Program-made: the position numbers and the translations under genes
Assembly: GCA_029933275.1 (NCBI GenBank)
Contig: JAOZOM010000010.1
Location: 1-17,524 of the forward strand
Length of the DNA stretch: 17,524 nucleotides
Direction of reading: 5' to 3'
Source of the DNA: Anaerolineales bacterium
Lineage (GTDB): Bacteria; Chloroflexota; Anaerolineae; Anaerolineales; Villigracilaceae
Notes under the pieces: generated by a model
What the model saw: the letters and a program-made list of their open reading frames with translations, nothing else
Databases searched by the model: none
What the model was told of the DNA's origin: nothing
In this document: positions 6,314 to 13,546 of the stretch, piece after piece
Layout: each line of letters begins with the position of its first letter
Position numbering within the stretch: position 1 is the stretch's first letter

Positions 6314-7633
6314 TTATTGCTGTGCACCGAAAAGTTCTTCTAATGTTTGTTGCAAATCAGGCTCGGTGGGGACATTTTCTTCCCAGATGTCTAAAATTTC
6401 AATGTTGTAATCTTGTCGAATTTCAGCCAACCATGCTTGGAAGACAATATCTTTCGCATTTTGATAGGCATTGGGGTCGAGAGGGCGTTCTGTTCGTCCT
6501 AGCAATTGGATGATGTGGAAACCATATTGCGTTTGAACAGGTTCGCTAATATCGCCGATATTTTCGAGCGCATAAGCGGCATCTTCGAATTCAGGAATCA
6601 TCATACTGTGTCCGAACCAGCCTAAATCCCCTTGGTTTGTTTTTGCGCTCGGATCAATGGAAAGCTCCATCGCTAAATCGCCGAAATCTTCGCCCTCTTC
6701 CAGACGTTGAACAACCACCGCGGCTAAAGCCGCATCGGGGACGAGAATATGGCGCGCCCAAATCTGTTCGTCTATTTGCGAGACGTCAGCGGTGACAATT
6801 TCATAGAGTGCTTCATAATAAAGCTGTGATTCAAAGAGACGGCGGAAATCTTTTTCGGTCATGCCGGTATCGGTATACCGCGTTAGAACTTCTTTATAAG
6901 TTGATTCGTAGCCATCAGCCGTATAGGGCGTCGCGGTTAATGTGGGGAGCGGGGGAATGGTAGGAATTGCCTCGCTGGTCGGTGTTGCCTCAACTTCTTC
7001 CGTTGGGATTTCAGTGGGTTCGGGCGTGGAAGTGGGAACATCGGTGGGAAGCGGTGTGATGGTGACAATAGCCAATTGCTCGCTCGTCAAGGTCGGATAT
7101 TCCTCTGCAACAGGTAAATCTTCTTTCGGTTCAGATGTGGGAGTCCCATCGGGGAAATAACCTAAAAATGACTGAACTTCCTTTTCCACTTTATCAGCCG
7201 AAATCGTGATGCCGCGTTTGTTTGCCTCTTGTTCATAAATCAATTCGTTGACCATTGTGTCGAGAACATCTTTACCTAGCTGTGTTGGCTGGCTCAAGCG
7301 ATTTTCGATGGGCTGAATCTGTGCGTTAACGTCCATGCCAAATTGTTGCCCCATTTGAGCATATTGAATATATTGGTTAATCATATTCTCGCGCTCAAGT
7401 TTTACGCGAACTTGAAATTGCGAGATGCTAATTTTTTGATCGTTAACTGTCGCAACCGCTTTCTGGTTTTGGAGGACGGTTTGGTCAAGATAGCCATATC
7501 CCATTACAAGGATAACCGCTACGACAATCCCGATAGCAATATTGCGGACTAAAGTAGTTTGTTTTCGTTCCTGCTCTCTTCGCGCAACATGCTTTTTACT
7601 AATAACTTTGTGTTTAACTTTACGTTTTGCCAT
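6314..7633 (-). CDS. Membrane-anchored parvulin-type peptidyl-prolyl isomerase (SurA/PrsA-like)
   Basis: A 439-residue chaperone/foldase for exported proteins. A basic N-terminus (1-28) precedes one membrane helix at about 29-48, so the rest lies outside the membrane. Residues about 58-160 form the SurA N-like chaperone region (VATVNDQKISISQFQ start). A Pro/Thr/Glu-rich linker occupies about 161-240 and interrupts the chaperone part, which resumes at 241-288. The parvulin domain is about 291-382 (ARHILVPDA, GDLGWFG, QYGFHIIQLLGR). The ATG at 7633 is chosen because the basic-plus-membrane start follows directly; the upstream AAGG is a modest ribosome binding site. It stands alone between the smc terminator and the rpsR terminator. 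Substrates cannot be named from sequence. Confidence 0.88.
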   Translation of the reverse strand: MAKRKVKHKVISKKHVARREQERKQTTLVRNIAIGIVVAVILVMGYGYLDQTVLQNQKAVATVNDQKISISQFQVRVKLERENMINQYIQYAQMGQQFGMDVNAQIQPIENRLSQPTQLGKDVLDTMVNELIYEQEANKRGITISADKVEKEVQSFLGYFPDGTPTSEPKEDLPVAEEYPTLTSEQLAIVTITPLPTDVPTSTPEPTEIPTEEVEATPTSEAIPTIPPLPTLTATPYTADGYESTYKEVLTRYTDTGMTEKDFRRLFESQLYYEALYEIVTADVSQIDEQIWARHILVPDAALAAVVVQRLEEGEDFGDLAMELSIDPSAKTNQGDLGWFGHSMMIPEFEDAAYALENIGDISEPVQTQYGFHIIQLLGRTERPLDPNAYQNAKDIVFQAWLAEIRQDYNIEILDIWEENVPTEPDLQQTLEELFGAQQ

Positions 7634-7671
7634 AATTTACCTTAATCCCTTGTGAAATTGCAGAGTGAATC

Positions 7672-7717
7672 TCACCACAGAATTCACGAATTTAAAAAGC
7701 TCGTGTTTTTGTGGTGA
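7672..7717. repeat. Hairpin repeat related to MITE interior
   Basis: TCACCACA (7672-7679) pairs with TGTGGTGA (7710-7717) and CACGA (7685-7689) with TCGTG (7701-7705). The left arm, ACCACAGAATTCACGAATTT, resembles the MITE interior at 9135-9155 and 395-415. It lies in the upstream region of the prolyl isomerase gene, in transcripts starting near the rpsR terminator. Confidence 0.5.
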
Positions 7718-7749
7718 AGTAATTTTGATTTTGCAAATTCACCGGATCT

Positions 7750-7790
7750 AAAAAAAAATACAGGGCATGGGCTTAAGCCATGCCCTGTAT
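7750..7790 (-). terminator. Rho-independent terminator of the rpsF-ssb-rpsR operon
   Basis: ATACAGGGCATGG (7758-7770) pairs perfectly with CCATGCCCTGTAT (7778-7790) around a 7-base loop. On the minus strand the stem is followed by an uninterrupted T-run (A-run 7750-7758 on the plus strand). It begins 11 bases after the rpsR stop codon. Confidence 0.93.
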
Positions 7791-7801
7791 ATGAGACTAA
7801 A

Positions 7802-8074
7802 TTAACGACTCTCGTCCCAGTATTCGCCGGTATAAGGCAATAAGGCGATATGGCGAGCGCGTTTGATTTCTGCGGCTACTGCGCGTTGGTGACGAGCGCA
7901 AGTGCCGGTTTGGCGGCGAGGACGAATTTTTCCATCCTCGGTGATTAATCGGCGCAACAAATCTGTATTTTTATAGTCAAGATCAATGCTCTTGTCTGTG
8001 CAAAACTGACAGGTTTTGGGACGCGAGTAAAAGCGTGAACGTCTCTTGAAAGGACGTTTTTTAAATGCGGACAT
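7802..8074 (-). CDS. rpsR: 30S ribosomal protein bS18
   Basis: A 90-residue small-subunit protein that binds next to bS6 on 16S rRNA. The family core is clear: CQFC, then YKNTDLLRRLITEDGKI, RRQTGTCARHQR and the RARHIALLPY tail. CxxC (CQFC) with CxxH (CARH) are the putative zinc ligands of the C+ form of S18. The ATG at 8074 is chosen because GGAG lies six bases upstream; a TTG four codons earlier (8086) would overlap that site. Last gene of the rpsF-ssb-rpsR operon, 23 bases after ssb and just before a strong terminator. Confidence 0.97.
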   Translation of the reverse strand: MSAFKKRPFKRRSRFYSRPKTCQFCTDKSIDLDYKNTDLLRRLITEDGKIRPRRQTGTCARHQRAVAAEIKRARHIALLPYTGEYWDESR

Positions 8075-8097
8075 TACTAACTCCAAAAAAAACTAAT

Positions 8098-8508
8098 TTA
8101 GAAGGGAAACTCATCTTCGTCTGTTACGGGTGATACATCTTCAGCGGAGTTATCCTCGCTTTGGCTCTTCTCTCGGCGTTCGCCGAGCATGGTCATTTCG
8201 TTGGCAACCAACTCAACAGTCGTGCGTTGTTGTCCTTCCTTATCTTCCCATTGGCGAGTTTGCAATCGTCCTTCAATATAAACCTGTTGTCCTTTATGAA
8301 GATACTCTTTACAAATCTCAGCAAGTTTGCCCCAAGCAACGATTTTAAACCACTCAGTCTCTGAGCGGTGTTCGCCGTTAGAGCTTTTCCAAGAACGACT
8401 CACAGCAACGGAAAAGGTAGTAACCGGACGACCGGAAGGCGTGTAACGCAACTCCGGCTCTTTGCCCAAATTACCAATGATCATAACTTTATTCAAGCCT
8501 CGGCTCAT
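8098..8508 (-). CDS. ssb: Single-stranded DNA-binding protein
   Basis: A 136-residue protein coating ssDNA in replication, repair and recombination. The OB fold covers about residues 1-105 (MSRGLNKVMIIGNLGKEPE start, TEWFKIVAWGKLAEI, GQQVYIEGRLQTRQW, TTVELVANEMTMLG). A short acidic tail ends DEDEFPF, the hydrophobic-tipped peptide that recruits partner proteins. The ATG at 8508 has AGGAG six bases upstream. It sits between rpsF and rpsR, its standard position in many bacteria; 35 bases separate it from rpsF. Confidence 0.97.
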   Translation of the reverse strand: MSRGLNKVMIIGNLGKEPELRYTPSGRPVTTFSVAVSRSWKSSNGEHRSETEWFKIVAWGKLAEICKEYLHKGQQVYIEGRLQTRQWEDKEGQQRTTVELVANEMTMLGERREKSQSEDNSAEDVSPVTDEDEFPF

Positions 8509-8543
8509 GAGAAACTCCTATCTAATAGTGAAAACCCGAAAAG

Positions 8544-8828
8544 TTAGTCGACGAGAATAAGCATGTGGCGCATAACAGGTTCAAGAAGACGCAATTTGCG
8601 CTCCAATTCTGCTGTTGCGCTGGGAAGCATAGTCGCGTGAATCAAAACATATTGACCCTCGAGCTGCTTGCGGATCATATAAGCCATCTTACGACGACCC
8701 CAATTATCCACTTTATCTACGCTACCGTCCATTTCGCTGACCCAATCTTTGATTTTATCGAGAGCTTCGTTAAACGCCGCCTCATCCAAATCAGGATGGA
8801 GTATGCAAGTTAATTCATAATTACGCAT
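8544..8828 (-). CDS. rpsF: 30S ribosomal protein bS6
   Basis: A 94-residue small-subunit protein, partner of bS18. Family features: MRNYELTCILHPDLDE start, DNWGRRKMAYMIRKQLEGQYVLI centre, LRLLEPVMRHMLILVD end. The start at 8828 is chosen over an in-frame upstream codon at 8909: family members begin at MRNYEL, GGAGG lies 11 bases upstream of 8828, and the extra 27 codons fall in the leader that can fold onto that site. First gene of the rpsF-ssb-rpsR operon. Confidence 0.96.
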   Translation of the reverse strand: MRNYELTCILHPDLDEAAFNEALDKIKDWVSEMDGSVDKVDNWGRRKMAYMIRKQLEGQYVLIHATMLPSATAELERKLRLLEPVMRHMLILVD

Positions 8829-8840
8829 GTGGGGAGAAAC

Positions 8841-8899
8841 CTCCTTTCCCTGGGATTGCTCCCCGTCAACGCCGTCAGCGCGCAAGGAGCGGAAAGAAG
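8841..8899 (-). promoter_or_regulatory. rpsF leader structure sequestering the ribosome binding site
   Basis: In the minus-strand transcript CTTCTTTCC (8899-8891) can pair with GGAAAGGAG (8849-8841) over nine positions including one G-U. This buries the rpsF Shine-Dalgarno. GCTCC (8890-8886) pairs with GGAGC (8862-8858) directly above it, leaving an 8-base one-sided bulge (8857-8850) and an apical part with small hairpin potential. Many bacteria carry an rpsF leader RNA bound by the S6:S18 complex for autoregulation. The pairing is seen; membership of that RNA class is inferred and not tested. Confidence 0.5.
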
Positions 8900-8937
8900 C
8901 ATATCGCACAGGATATACTTTTTAATTGAACGGGCGG

Positions 8938-8946
8938 ATTTTAGCA
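8938..8946 (-). promoter_or_regulatory. Predicted extended -10 promoter of the rpsF operon
   Basis: On the minus strand TGCTAAAAT matches the extended -10 form TGnTATAAT with one change. No good -35 is seen, as is usual for extended -10 promoters. Transcription would begin near 8931, giving a leader of about 100 bases containing the fold described at 8841-8899. Confidence 0.4.
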
Positions 8947-9067
8947 TAGAAAGAATGTTTTGGGAGGGGGAGATTTTTTCGGGATGACGAAAAAACGCCG
9001 AACGTGTGCCTGCTCTTGAAATGGAACAGAGGCGATTAAATCTTCAAATCGGCATTAGAGAATACTG

Positions 9068-9073
9068 TATAAT
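9068..9073 (+). promoter_or_regulatory. Consensus -10 box upstream of the Nudix gene
   Basis: TATAAT preceded by TG; the -35 region is poor. It is the only clear promoter-like hexamer between rpsF and the Nudix gene on this strand. A start near 9080 would place the whole MITE copy at 9088-9218 in the 5' untranslated region. Confidence 0.35.
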
Positions 9074-9087
9074 CCAAGCATATTGTC

Positions 9088-9218
9088 GGGTCTTTCAGAC
9101 TTCGCGGTAGGGTGATGCCAAAATTTTAATTTTAACCACAGATTTCACAGATTTTTCTTCTTTTTTCGTGTGGCTTCGTGGATTCTTTCTCAAAGCTACC
9201 GCGAAATCCTAAAGAGCC
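9088..9218 (+). mobile_element. Complete MITE-like element, copy 2 (ISL3-type ends)
   Basis: A 131-bp non-coding element with the best-preserved ends: the left 23 bases (9088-9110, starting GGGTCTTTCAGACTTCGC) and right 23 bases (9196-9218, ending CCTAAAGAGCC) are inverted repeats matching at 19 of 23 positions by hand count. The flanks are ATATTGTC (9080-9087) and ATATTATC (9219-9226), 7 of 8 identical, as for an 8-bp target duplication. Interior blocks AACCACAGATTTCACAG and GTGTGGCTTCGTGGATTC are shared with copy 1. Confidence 0.75.
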
Positions 9219-9257
9219 ATATTATCTTAACTTTTGACCAATAACCTTAGGTGAAAT

Positions 9258-9758
9258 ATGCCCCGTAATGAGCAAGGAATAAATCGAGAGCGTTATTTTT
9301 GCATTCCGCGTACGTTGATATTTTTGACGCGTGGAGATTCCGTTCTGCTTTTAAAAGGTGCGCCGACCAAGCGGATTTGGGCGAATAAATACAACGGCGT
9401 TGGCGGGCATGTTGAGCGCGGCGAGGATGTACTTTCATCCGCAAAGCGTGAATTGGCAGAGGAAACGGGGCTTTCCGTAGATTTGTCTCTCGTGGGAACT
9501 CTCCAAGTGGATGTTGAGCCGCAAATGGGGATTTGTGTTTATCTCTTCACGGGAGAATTTCTTGAAGGTGAACCGCGTCCCTCCGAAGAGGGGACACTTG
9601 AATGGTTGCCCTTTGATGAATTAGACCAATATCCCCTCGTTGAAGATGTGGCGGTTTTATTAGCAAAAATTCGCTCAATGAAGGGGGGCGATCCGCCCTT
9701 CTCCGCTCGTTCATTTTATGATGATAAAGAGCGACTGAGGGTACGATTTGACGATTAA
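9258..9758 (+). CDS. Nudix hydrolase (MutT/8-oxo-dGTPase-like)
   Basis: A 166-residue pyrophosphohydrolase. The complete Nudix box runs from G50 to L72 (GHVERGEDVLSSAKRELAEE, then TGL) with the metal-binding REL..EE core. The preceding residues WANKYNGVGG resemble the MutT/MTH1-like purine dNTP group (WNGVGGHVE), which clean oxidised nucleotides or hydrolyse dNTPs; the exact substrate is not decided by sequence. The ATG at 9258 has AGGTG six bases upstream. Monocistronic, with a terminator right after the stop codon. Confidence 0.88.
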   Translation: MPRNEQGINRERYFCIPRTLIFLTRGDSVLLLKGAPTKRIWANKYNGVGGHVERGEDVLSSAKRELAEETGLSVDLSLVGTLQVDVEPQMGICVYLFTGEFLEGEPRPSEEGTLEWLPFDELDQYPLVEDVAVLLAKIRSMKGGDPPFSARSFYDDKERLRVRFDD

Positions 9759-9762
9759 AGAG

Positions 9763-9798
9763 AAATCCCGAGCGTTTTCAGAACACTCGGGATTTTTT
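9763..9798 (+). terminator. Rho-independent terminator after the Nudix gene
   Basis: AAATCCCGAG (9763-9772) pairs with CTCGGGATTT (9786-9795); the stem can continue inward with one mismatch (GTT/AAC). A T-run ends at 9798. It begins five bases after the Nudix stop codon. The minus-strand gene at 9827-10315 converges on it. Confidence 0.9.
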
Positions 9799-9826
9799 CT
9801 TTCGCACGTCTTTTAACCTGTTCCTA

Positions 9827-10315
9827 TCATCCCAACTTATACCCAATCTGGCGCAAGAATCCTTTTCGCCACGCGATTTCTTTTTCATCTTCTACGTCTG
9901 TGGGAGAGCTTCCGTCCACAACGCCAATGATGGCGCGACCTTGCTCGGTCTCCACCAAAATCACCTCGGCGGGATTTGCGGTTGCACAATGAATTTGCGT
10001 CACTTCGGGAACCATCTTAAGCGTATTCAAAACATTGATTGGAAAAAATCCATCTCCCAAGAAAAGGATGAAGGAATGCCCTGAGCCGAGAGCCAGCGCA
10101 TTCTTTTTGGCGAGTTCAATCATTGCCTCATCCGTTCCCGTCCAGCGAACGAGCCGCCTGCCGGAGGCTTCGTTGAACGCCAGACCGAATTTAATCCCCG
10201 GCACGGTATTCACCATCGCCTCGTGAATATCCTCGACGGTTTTGACGAAATGCGATTCGCCGAGAATAAAATTAGTCATTTCAGGTTTTTCGATTTTAAC
10301 GAGTTTTAGTTCCAT
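9827..10315 (-). CDS. Adenosine-specific kinase family protein
   Basis: A 162-residue protein matching the small family named adenosine-specific kinase after the Pyrobaculum member (Pfam PF04008 as recalled). Family features visible: MELKLVKIEKPEMTNFILGESHF start, KFGLAFNEASG, the long GSGHSFILFLGDGFFPINVLN segment, IHCATANPAEVILVE, and the end GVVDGSSPTDVE then RKGFLRQIGYKLG. The biochemical role in bacteria is poorly established, so the name rests on family membership. The ATG at 10315 has AAGGAGA nearby. It is divergent from the dehydrogenase gene at 10385, with 69 bases between. Confidence 0.85.
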   Translation of the reverse strand: MELKLVKIEKPEMTNFILGESHFVKTVEDIHEAMVNTVPGIKFGLAFNEASGRRLVRWTGTDEAMIELAKKNALALGSGHSFILFLGDGFFPINVLNTLKMVPEVTQIHCATANPAEVILVETEQGRAIIGVVDGSSPTDVEDEKEIAWRKGFLRQIGYKLG

Positions 10316-10369
10316 GAGTTTCTCCTTATTTTTAAAAATAAATCTACCCTTATTCTAAACCAAAAAATA

Positions 10370-10378
10370 TGCCATAAT
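10370..10378 (+). promoter_or_regulatory. Extended -10 promoter positioned for a leaderless mRNA
   Basis: TGCCATAAT matches TGnTATAAT with one change. The hexamer ends six bases before the ATG at 10385, so the expected start point is the A of the start codon. No ribosome binding site lies upstream of the ATG. Confidence 0.5.
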
Positions 10379-10384
10379 TGCCGC

Positions 10385-13300
10385 ATGTCACTTCCTGCCG
10401 ATTTTATTCACGAACTCCAGCATGCCGTTTCGGGCGATCTCCGCACCGATGCCATCACCCGCCAGCTTTATAGCACTGATTCTTCGATTTATCAAATCGC
10501 ACCGCGTGGCGTTTTTATCCCGCGCAATCAGGATGATTTACAAGCGGCAGTTGAATTGGCTGCCAAATATCAGATTCCGATTTTGCCGCGCGGCTCCGGC
10601 TCTTCTTTAGCCGGGCAGGCGGTTGGGGACGCCCTGATTCTTGACCTTTCGCGTTATCTCGACCATATTTTGGATGTGAATCCCGAAGCCCGTACCGCGA
10701 CGATAGAATCGGGCGTAATCCTCTCTGACCTGAATCGGGCTTCCGCTAAATTTGGCTTGGGATTTGGTCCCGATCCTGCTTCCGCTGCTCGCGCCACGAT
10801 GGGCGGTGTGATCGGAAATAACGCCACCGGCGCACATTCCATTCGCTATGGGATGGCAGCAGATCACCTCCTTGCCGCGGATGTGATTTTGGCGGATGGC
10901 TCTTTAGCGCAACTTGGCGAAATCTCTTTAGATGCCGCATCTAAATTTGCTCGAGATGTTCAAAAATCTCGTAGTAAGGATTTTAATCCTTTTTCCCTCA
11001 CCCCTTTAGATACTCCCGCCAATCTCGAAGCGACTATTTATTCCGCCGCTTTGCATATTCGTGGTAAATATGACGAAATGATTCGTCAACGTTGGGCGCG
11101 TGTTTGGCGGAATACCTCCGGCTATCGCTTAAATTATCTCCTCCCATGGTCGCCTTCTCGCCCGCCACAATGGGAGGGGGAACTTTATCCCAACCTTAAA
11201 CCTTCAAGATTCAACCTTGCGCCCCTTCTCGCTGGCTCGGAGGGAACTCTTGCCGTGATGCAGCGGATGACCGTGAATCTGGTCAAATTGCCGAAAGAAA
11301 AGATTCTGGTTGTGTTGCCTTTTAAGAGTGTTGCCGAGGCTTGTGACGCAGTCCCGTCAATTTTGGAGAGAAAACCTTCTGCTGTGGAGCTTTTTCCGCG
11401 AATGTTGATTGAGTTGGCGCGCGAAGTTCCGGCTTATGCGCCGTTGATTGATTTTGTAGAAGATGCCGCGAGCGAGATTTTAGTGGTCGAGTTTTCAGGG
11501 GACGATTCTGCTGACCTACGAAAGCAAGCTGAGAACTTAGGGCGAGATCTGTTAATCGTCACATCCAAAGAGAGACAGAAAAATATCTGGAAAGTCCGCA
11601 AAGTCGGGCTGGGCATTCTATCCACCTCGACCGGTGCAACGAGGGGCATCACTTTTATCGAGGATTGTACGGTTCCGGTGGAGAAATTGGGCGATTATGT
11701 GCGTGGTATGGAGCGGGTTTTTGCCGAGCATCAGACGAGCGGCGTTTTTTACGCGCACGCTTCGGCGGGATGCTTGCACATGCGTCCGGTGCTAAATTTG
11801 AAAACGGCGCGTGGACGGCGGGAGTTGCGCGAAATTGCCGAAGCCGCACTCGGACTTGTTTTGAGCTTGGGCGGCGCGATGACCGGCGAGCATGGCGATG
11901 GGCTTTCGCGCTCCGAATTTCTGGAAAAAATTTACGGGGAGGAGATTAACGCCGCGTTTCGTTTGCTGAAAAACGCGGCAGACCCGCAGAATTTGCTTAA
12001 TCCGGGCAAAATAGTCTTGCCTTTGCCGATGGATGAGAATTTGCGTTATGGCGCGGAATACCACGCGGAGCCTTTTACCGCGCCCGTGCTGGATTTTTCG
12101 GCGCAGGGCGGCTTGGTAAACGCGATTGAGCAATGTAACGGTGCGGGCGTTTGCCGAAAATTTGAGGGGACGATGTGCCCCTCTTTTCAAGCAACGCGCG
12201 AAGAGAGCCATTCTACGCGCGGGCGCGCAAATTTGCTTCGGGCGTTAATTTCTGGAAAGGAGTTGACCGCTAAATTGCCAAGAGCGCAAAGAAAAACCTT
12301 TGATTTTTTAAAAAACTGGCGTTCTTCGCATCCTCGCGGTTCTGAAGAAGCTGTTGCCAATTCTCTTGACCTTTGCCTTGCTTGTAAAGGATGTAAATCA
12401 GAATGTCCCTCTGGGGTGGATATGGCGAAGCTCAAATATGAGTTTTTCAACCATTATTACAAGTCGCATCGGCGGAGGTTGCGTGATTATCTTTTTGGCT
12501 ATATCGGTATTTTGGCGAGATTCGGCGCACCTTTTGGGGGAGTGGTCAATCGGGTATTAGCTAATCGGGTAATCGGGGATTGGGCGAAGAAAATGATGGG
12601 CATTGCAAACGAGCGAGAGCTTCCAAAATTCCGTTCATTGCATCCTGAAAACCAACTACGGAATACTGAAAATCGACCACTGAAAACCGTTCTTTACCTT
12701 CCCGATGCCTTCACGCGTTATTTTGAGCCGGAGATTGAAGAAGCCGCGCTAAAAGTGTTGCGTGCCGCGGGCTGTCGCGTACTCTCTTTGCCGATTCTCG
12801 GCGCGGGGCGGACTTTGATCTCGAAGGGATTTCTTGAATCGGCGAAGAATCATGCTCAAAAATTGCGTGATGAGATTGCGAAAATTGACCCCGAAGGAAA
12901 ATATCCTCTTTTGGGGACAGAACCCTCTGAAATTTATACCCTCAAAGATGAATATCTCGATTTTTTTCCCAACGATGCTCGGATGCAGGCTTTAGCAAAA
13001 CGAAGTTGGCTGATTGATGAATTTTTACTGCGCGAAGATGAGAACGATGATGTTTATATTTTGCGTGTAGTCAGACTGATAAAACAAATAGCAAAGGAAA
13101 ATCATTCTTTGGAGAAACCAATCGTACAAGAAAAGCAAAAATCTGCCCAATTTGCGAATAAAGAGAATGCAGACAAATCGAAAAAAATCTCCCTACACGG
13201 ACATTGCTACCAAAAAGCGCGTCCGCCCGCGGATGACGGTCTTCCCGTTGGGCAGGAGGCAAGTGCAGAGATGCTCCGTGCGGTTGGGTACGAGGTGGAA

Positions 13301-13546
13301 ATCATTCCCTCCGGTTGTTGCGGGATGGCGGGCGCATTCGGCTACGAAAAAGAGCATTATGAATTGTCGATGAAAGTGGGGGAGTTGATTTTATTTCCGG
13401 AAATCCGCAAAAAGATGGCGTTAAACGAAAAAGTGCAAATCGCTGCACCGGGGACATCTTGTCGGGAGCAAATTATGGATGGCGCGGGGGTCGCCGCCCA
13501 ACATCCATTGGTATTGGTCGCGTATCTTCTTCCTGGAGGATGCTGA
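10385..13546 (+). CDS. FAD- and Fe-S-binding 2-hydroxyacid dehydrogenase fusion (YdiJ/GlcD-GlcF-like)
   Basis: A 1053-residue oxidoreductase joining a GlcD-type FAD half to a GlpC/GlcF-type Fe-S half. The PCMH-type FAD domain has the loop PRGSGSSLAGQ at 68-78 and MGGVIGNNATGAHS. The FAD-oxidase C domain has YAHASAGCLHMRP and TGEHGDGLSRSEFL (about 499-512). Fe-S cysteines are C584, C590, C598 and CLACKGCKSECP (C664, C667, C670, C674). The C-terminal cysteine-rich module has HGHCYQK (938-944) and SGCCGMAG (from 976). An earlier point where relatives often carry CCGR reads GAGRTLIS instead. Related enzymes (E. coli YdiJ, about 1000 residues) oxidise D-2-hydroxyacids such as D-2-hydroxyglutarate or D-lactate; the substrate here is unknown. 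Probably leaderless. Its 3' end overlaps the convergent diguanylate cyclase by 74 bases. Confidence 0.88.
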   Translation: MSLPADFIHELQHAVSGDLRTDAITRQLYSTDSSIYQIAPRGVFIPRNQDDLQAAVELAAKYQIPILPRGSGSSLAGQAVGDALILDLSRYLDHILDVNPEARTATIESGVILSDLNRASAKFGLGFGPDPASAARATMGGVIGNNATGAHSIRYGMAADHLLAADVILADGSLAQLGEISLDAASKFARDVQKSRSKDFNPFSLTPLDTPANLEATIYSAALHIRGKYDEMIRQRWARVWRNTSGYRLNYLLPWSPSRPPQWEGELYPNLKPSRFNLAPLLAGSEGTLAVMQRMTVNLVKLPKEKILVVLPFKSVAEACDAVPSILERKPSAVELFPRMLIELAREVPAYAPLIDFVEDAASEILVVEFSGDDSADLRKQAENLGRDLLIVTSKERQKNIWKVRKVGLGILSTSTGATRGITFIEDCTVPVEKLGDYVRGMERVFAEHQTSGVFYAHASAGCLHMRPVLNLKTARGRRELREIAEAALGLVLSLGGAMTGEHGDGLSRSEFLEKIYGEEINAAFRLLKNAADPQNLLNPGKIVLPLPMDENLRYGAEYHAEPFTAPVLDFSAQGGLVNAIEQCNGAGVCRKFEGTMCPSFQATREESHSTRGRANLLRALISGKELTAKLPRAQRKTFDFLKNWRSSHPRGSEEAVANSLDLCLACKGCKSECPSGVDMAKLKYEFFNHYYKSHRRRLRDYLFGYIGILARFGAPFGGVVNRVLANRVIGDWAKKMMGIANERELPKFRSLHPENQLRNTENRPLKTVLYLPDAFTRYFEPEIEEAALKVLRAAGCRVLSLPILGAGRTLISKGFLESAKNHAQKLRDEIAKIDPEGKYPLLGTEPSEIYTLKDEYLDFFPNDARMQALAKRSWLIDEFLLREDENDDVYILRVVRLIKQIAKENHSLEKPIVQEKQKSAQFANKENADKSKKISLHGHCYQKARPPADDGLPVGQEASAEMLRAVGYEVEIIPSGCCGMAGAFGYEKEHYELSMKVGELILFPEIRKKMALNEKVQIAAPGTSCREQIMDGAGVAAQHPLVLVAYLLPGGC

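Noticed and set aside
8829..8909. N-terminal extension of bS6 from 8909
   Set aside because: bS6 proteins begin at MRNYEL. The extra codons overlap the ribosome binding site and the predicted leader fold.
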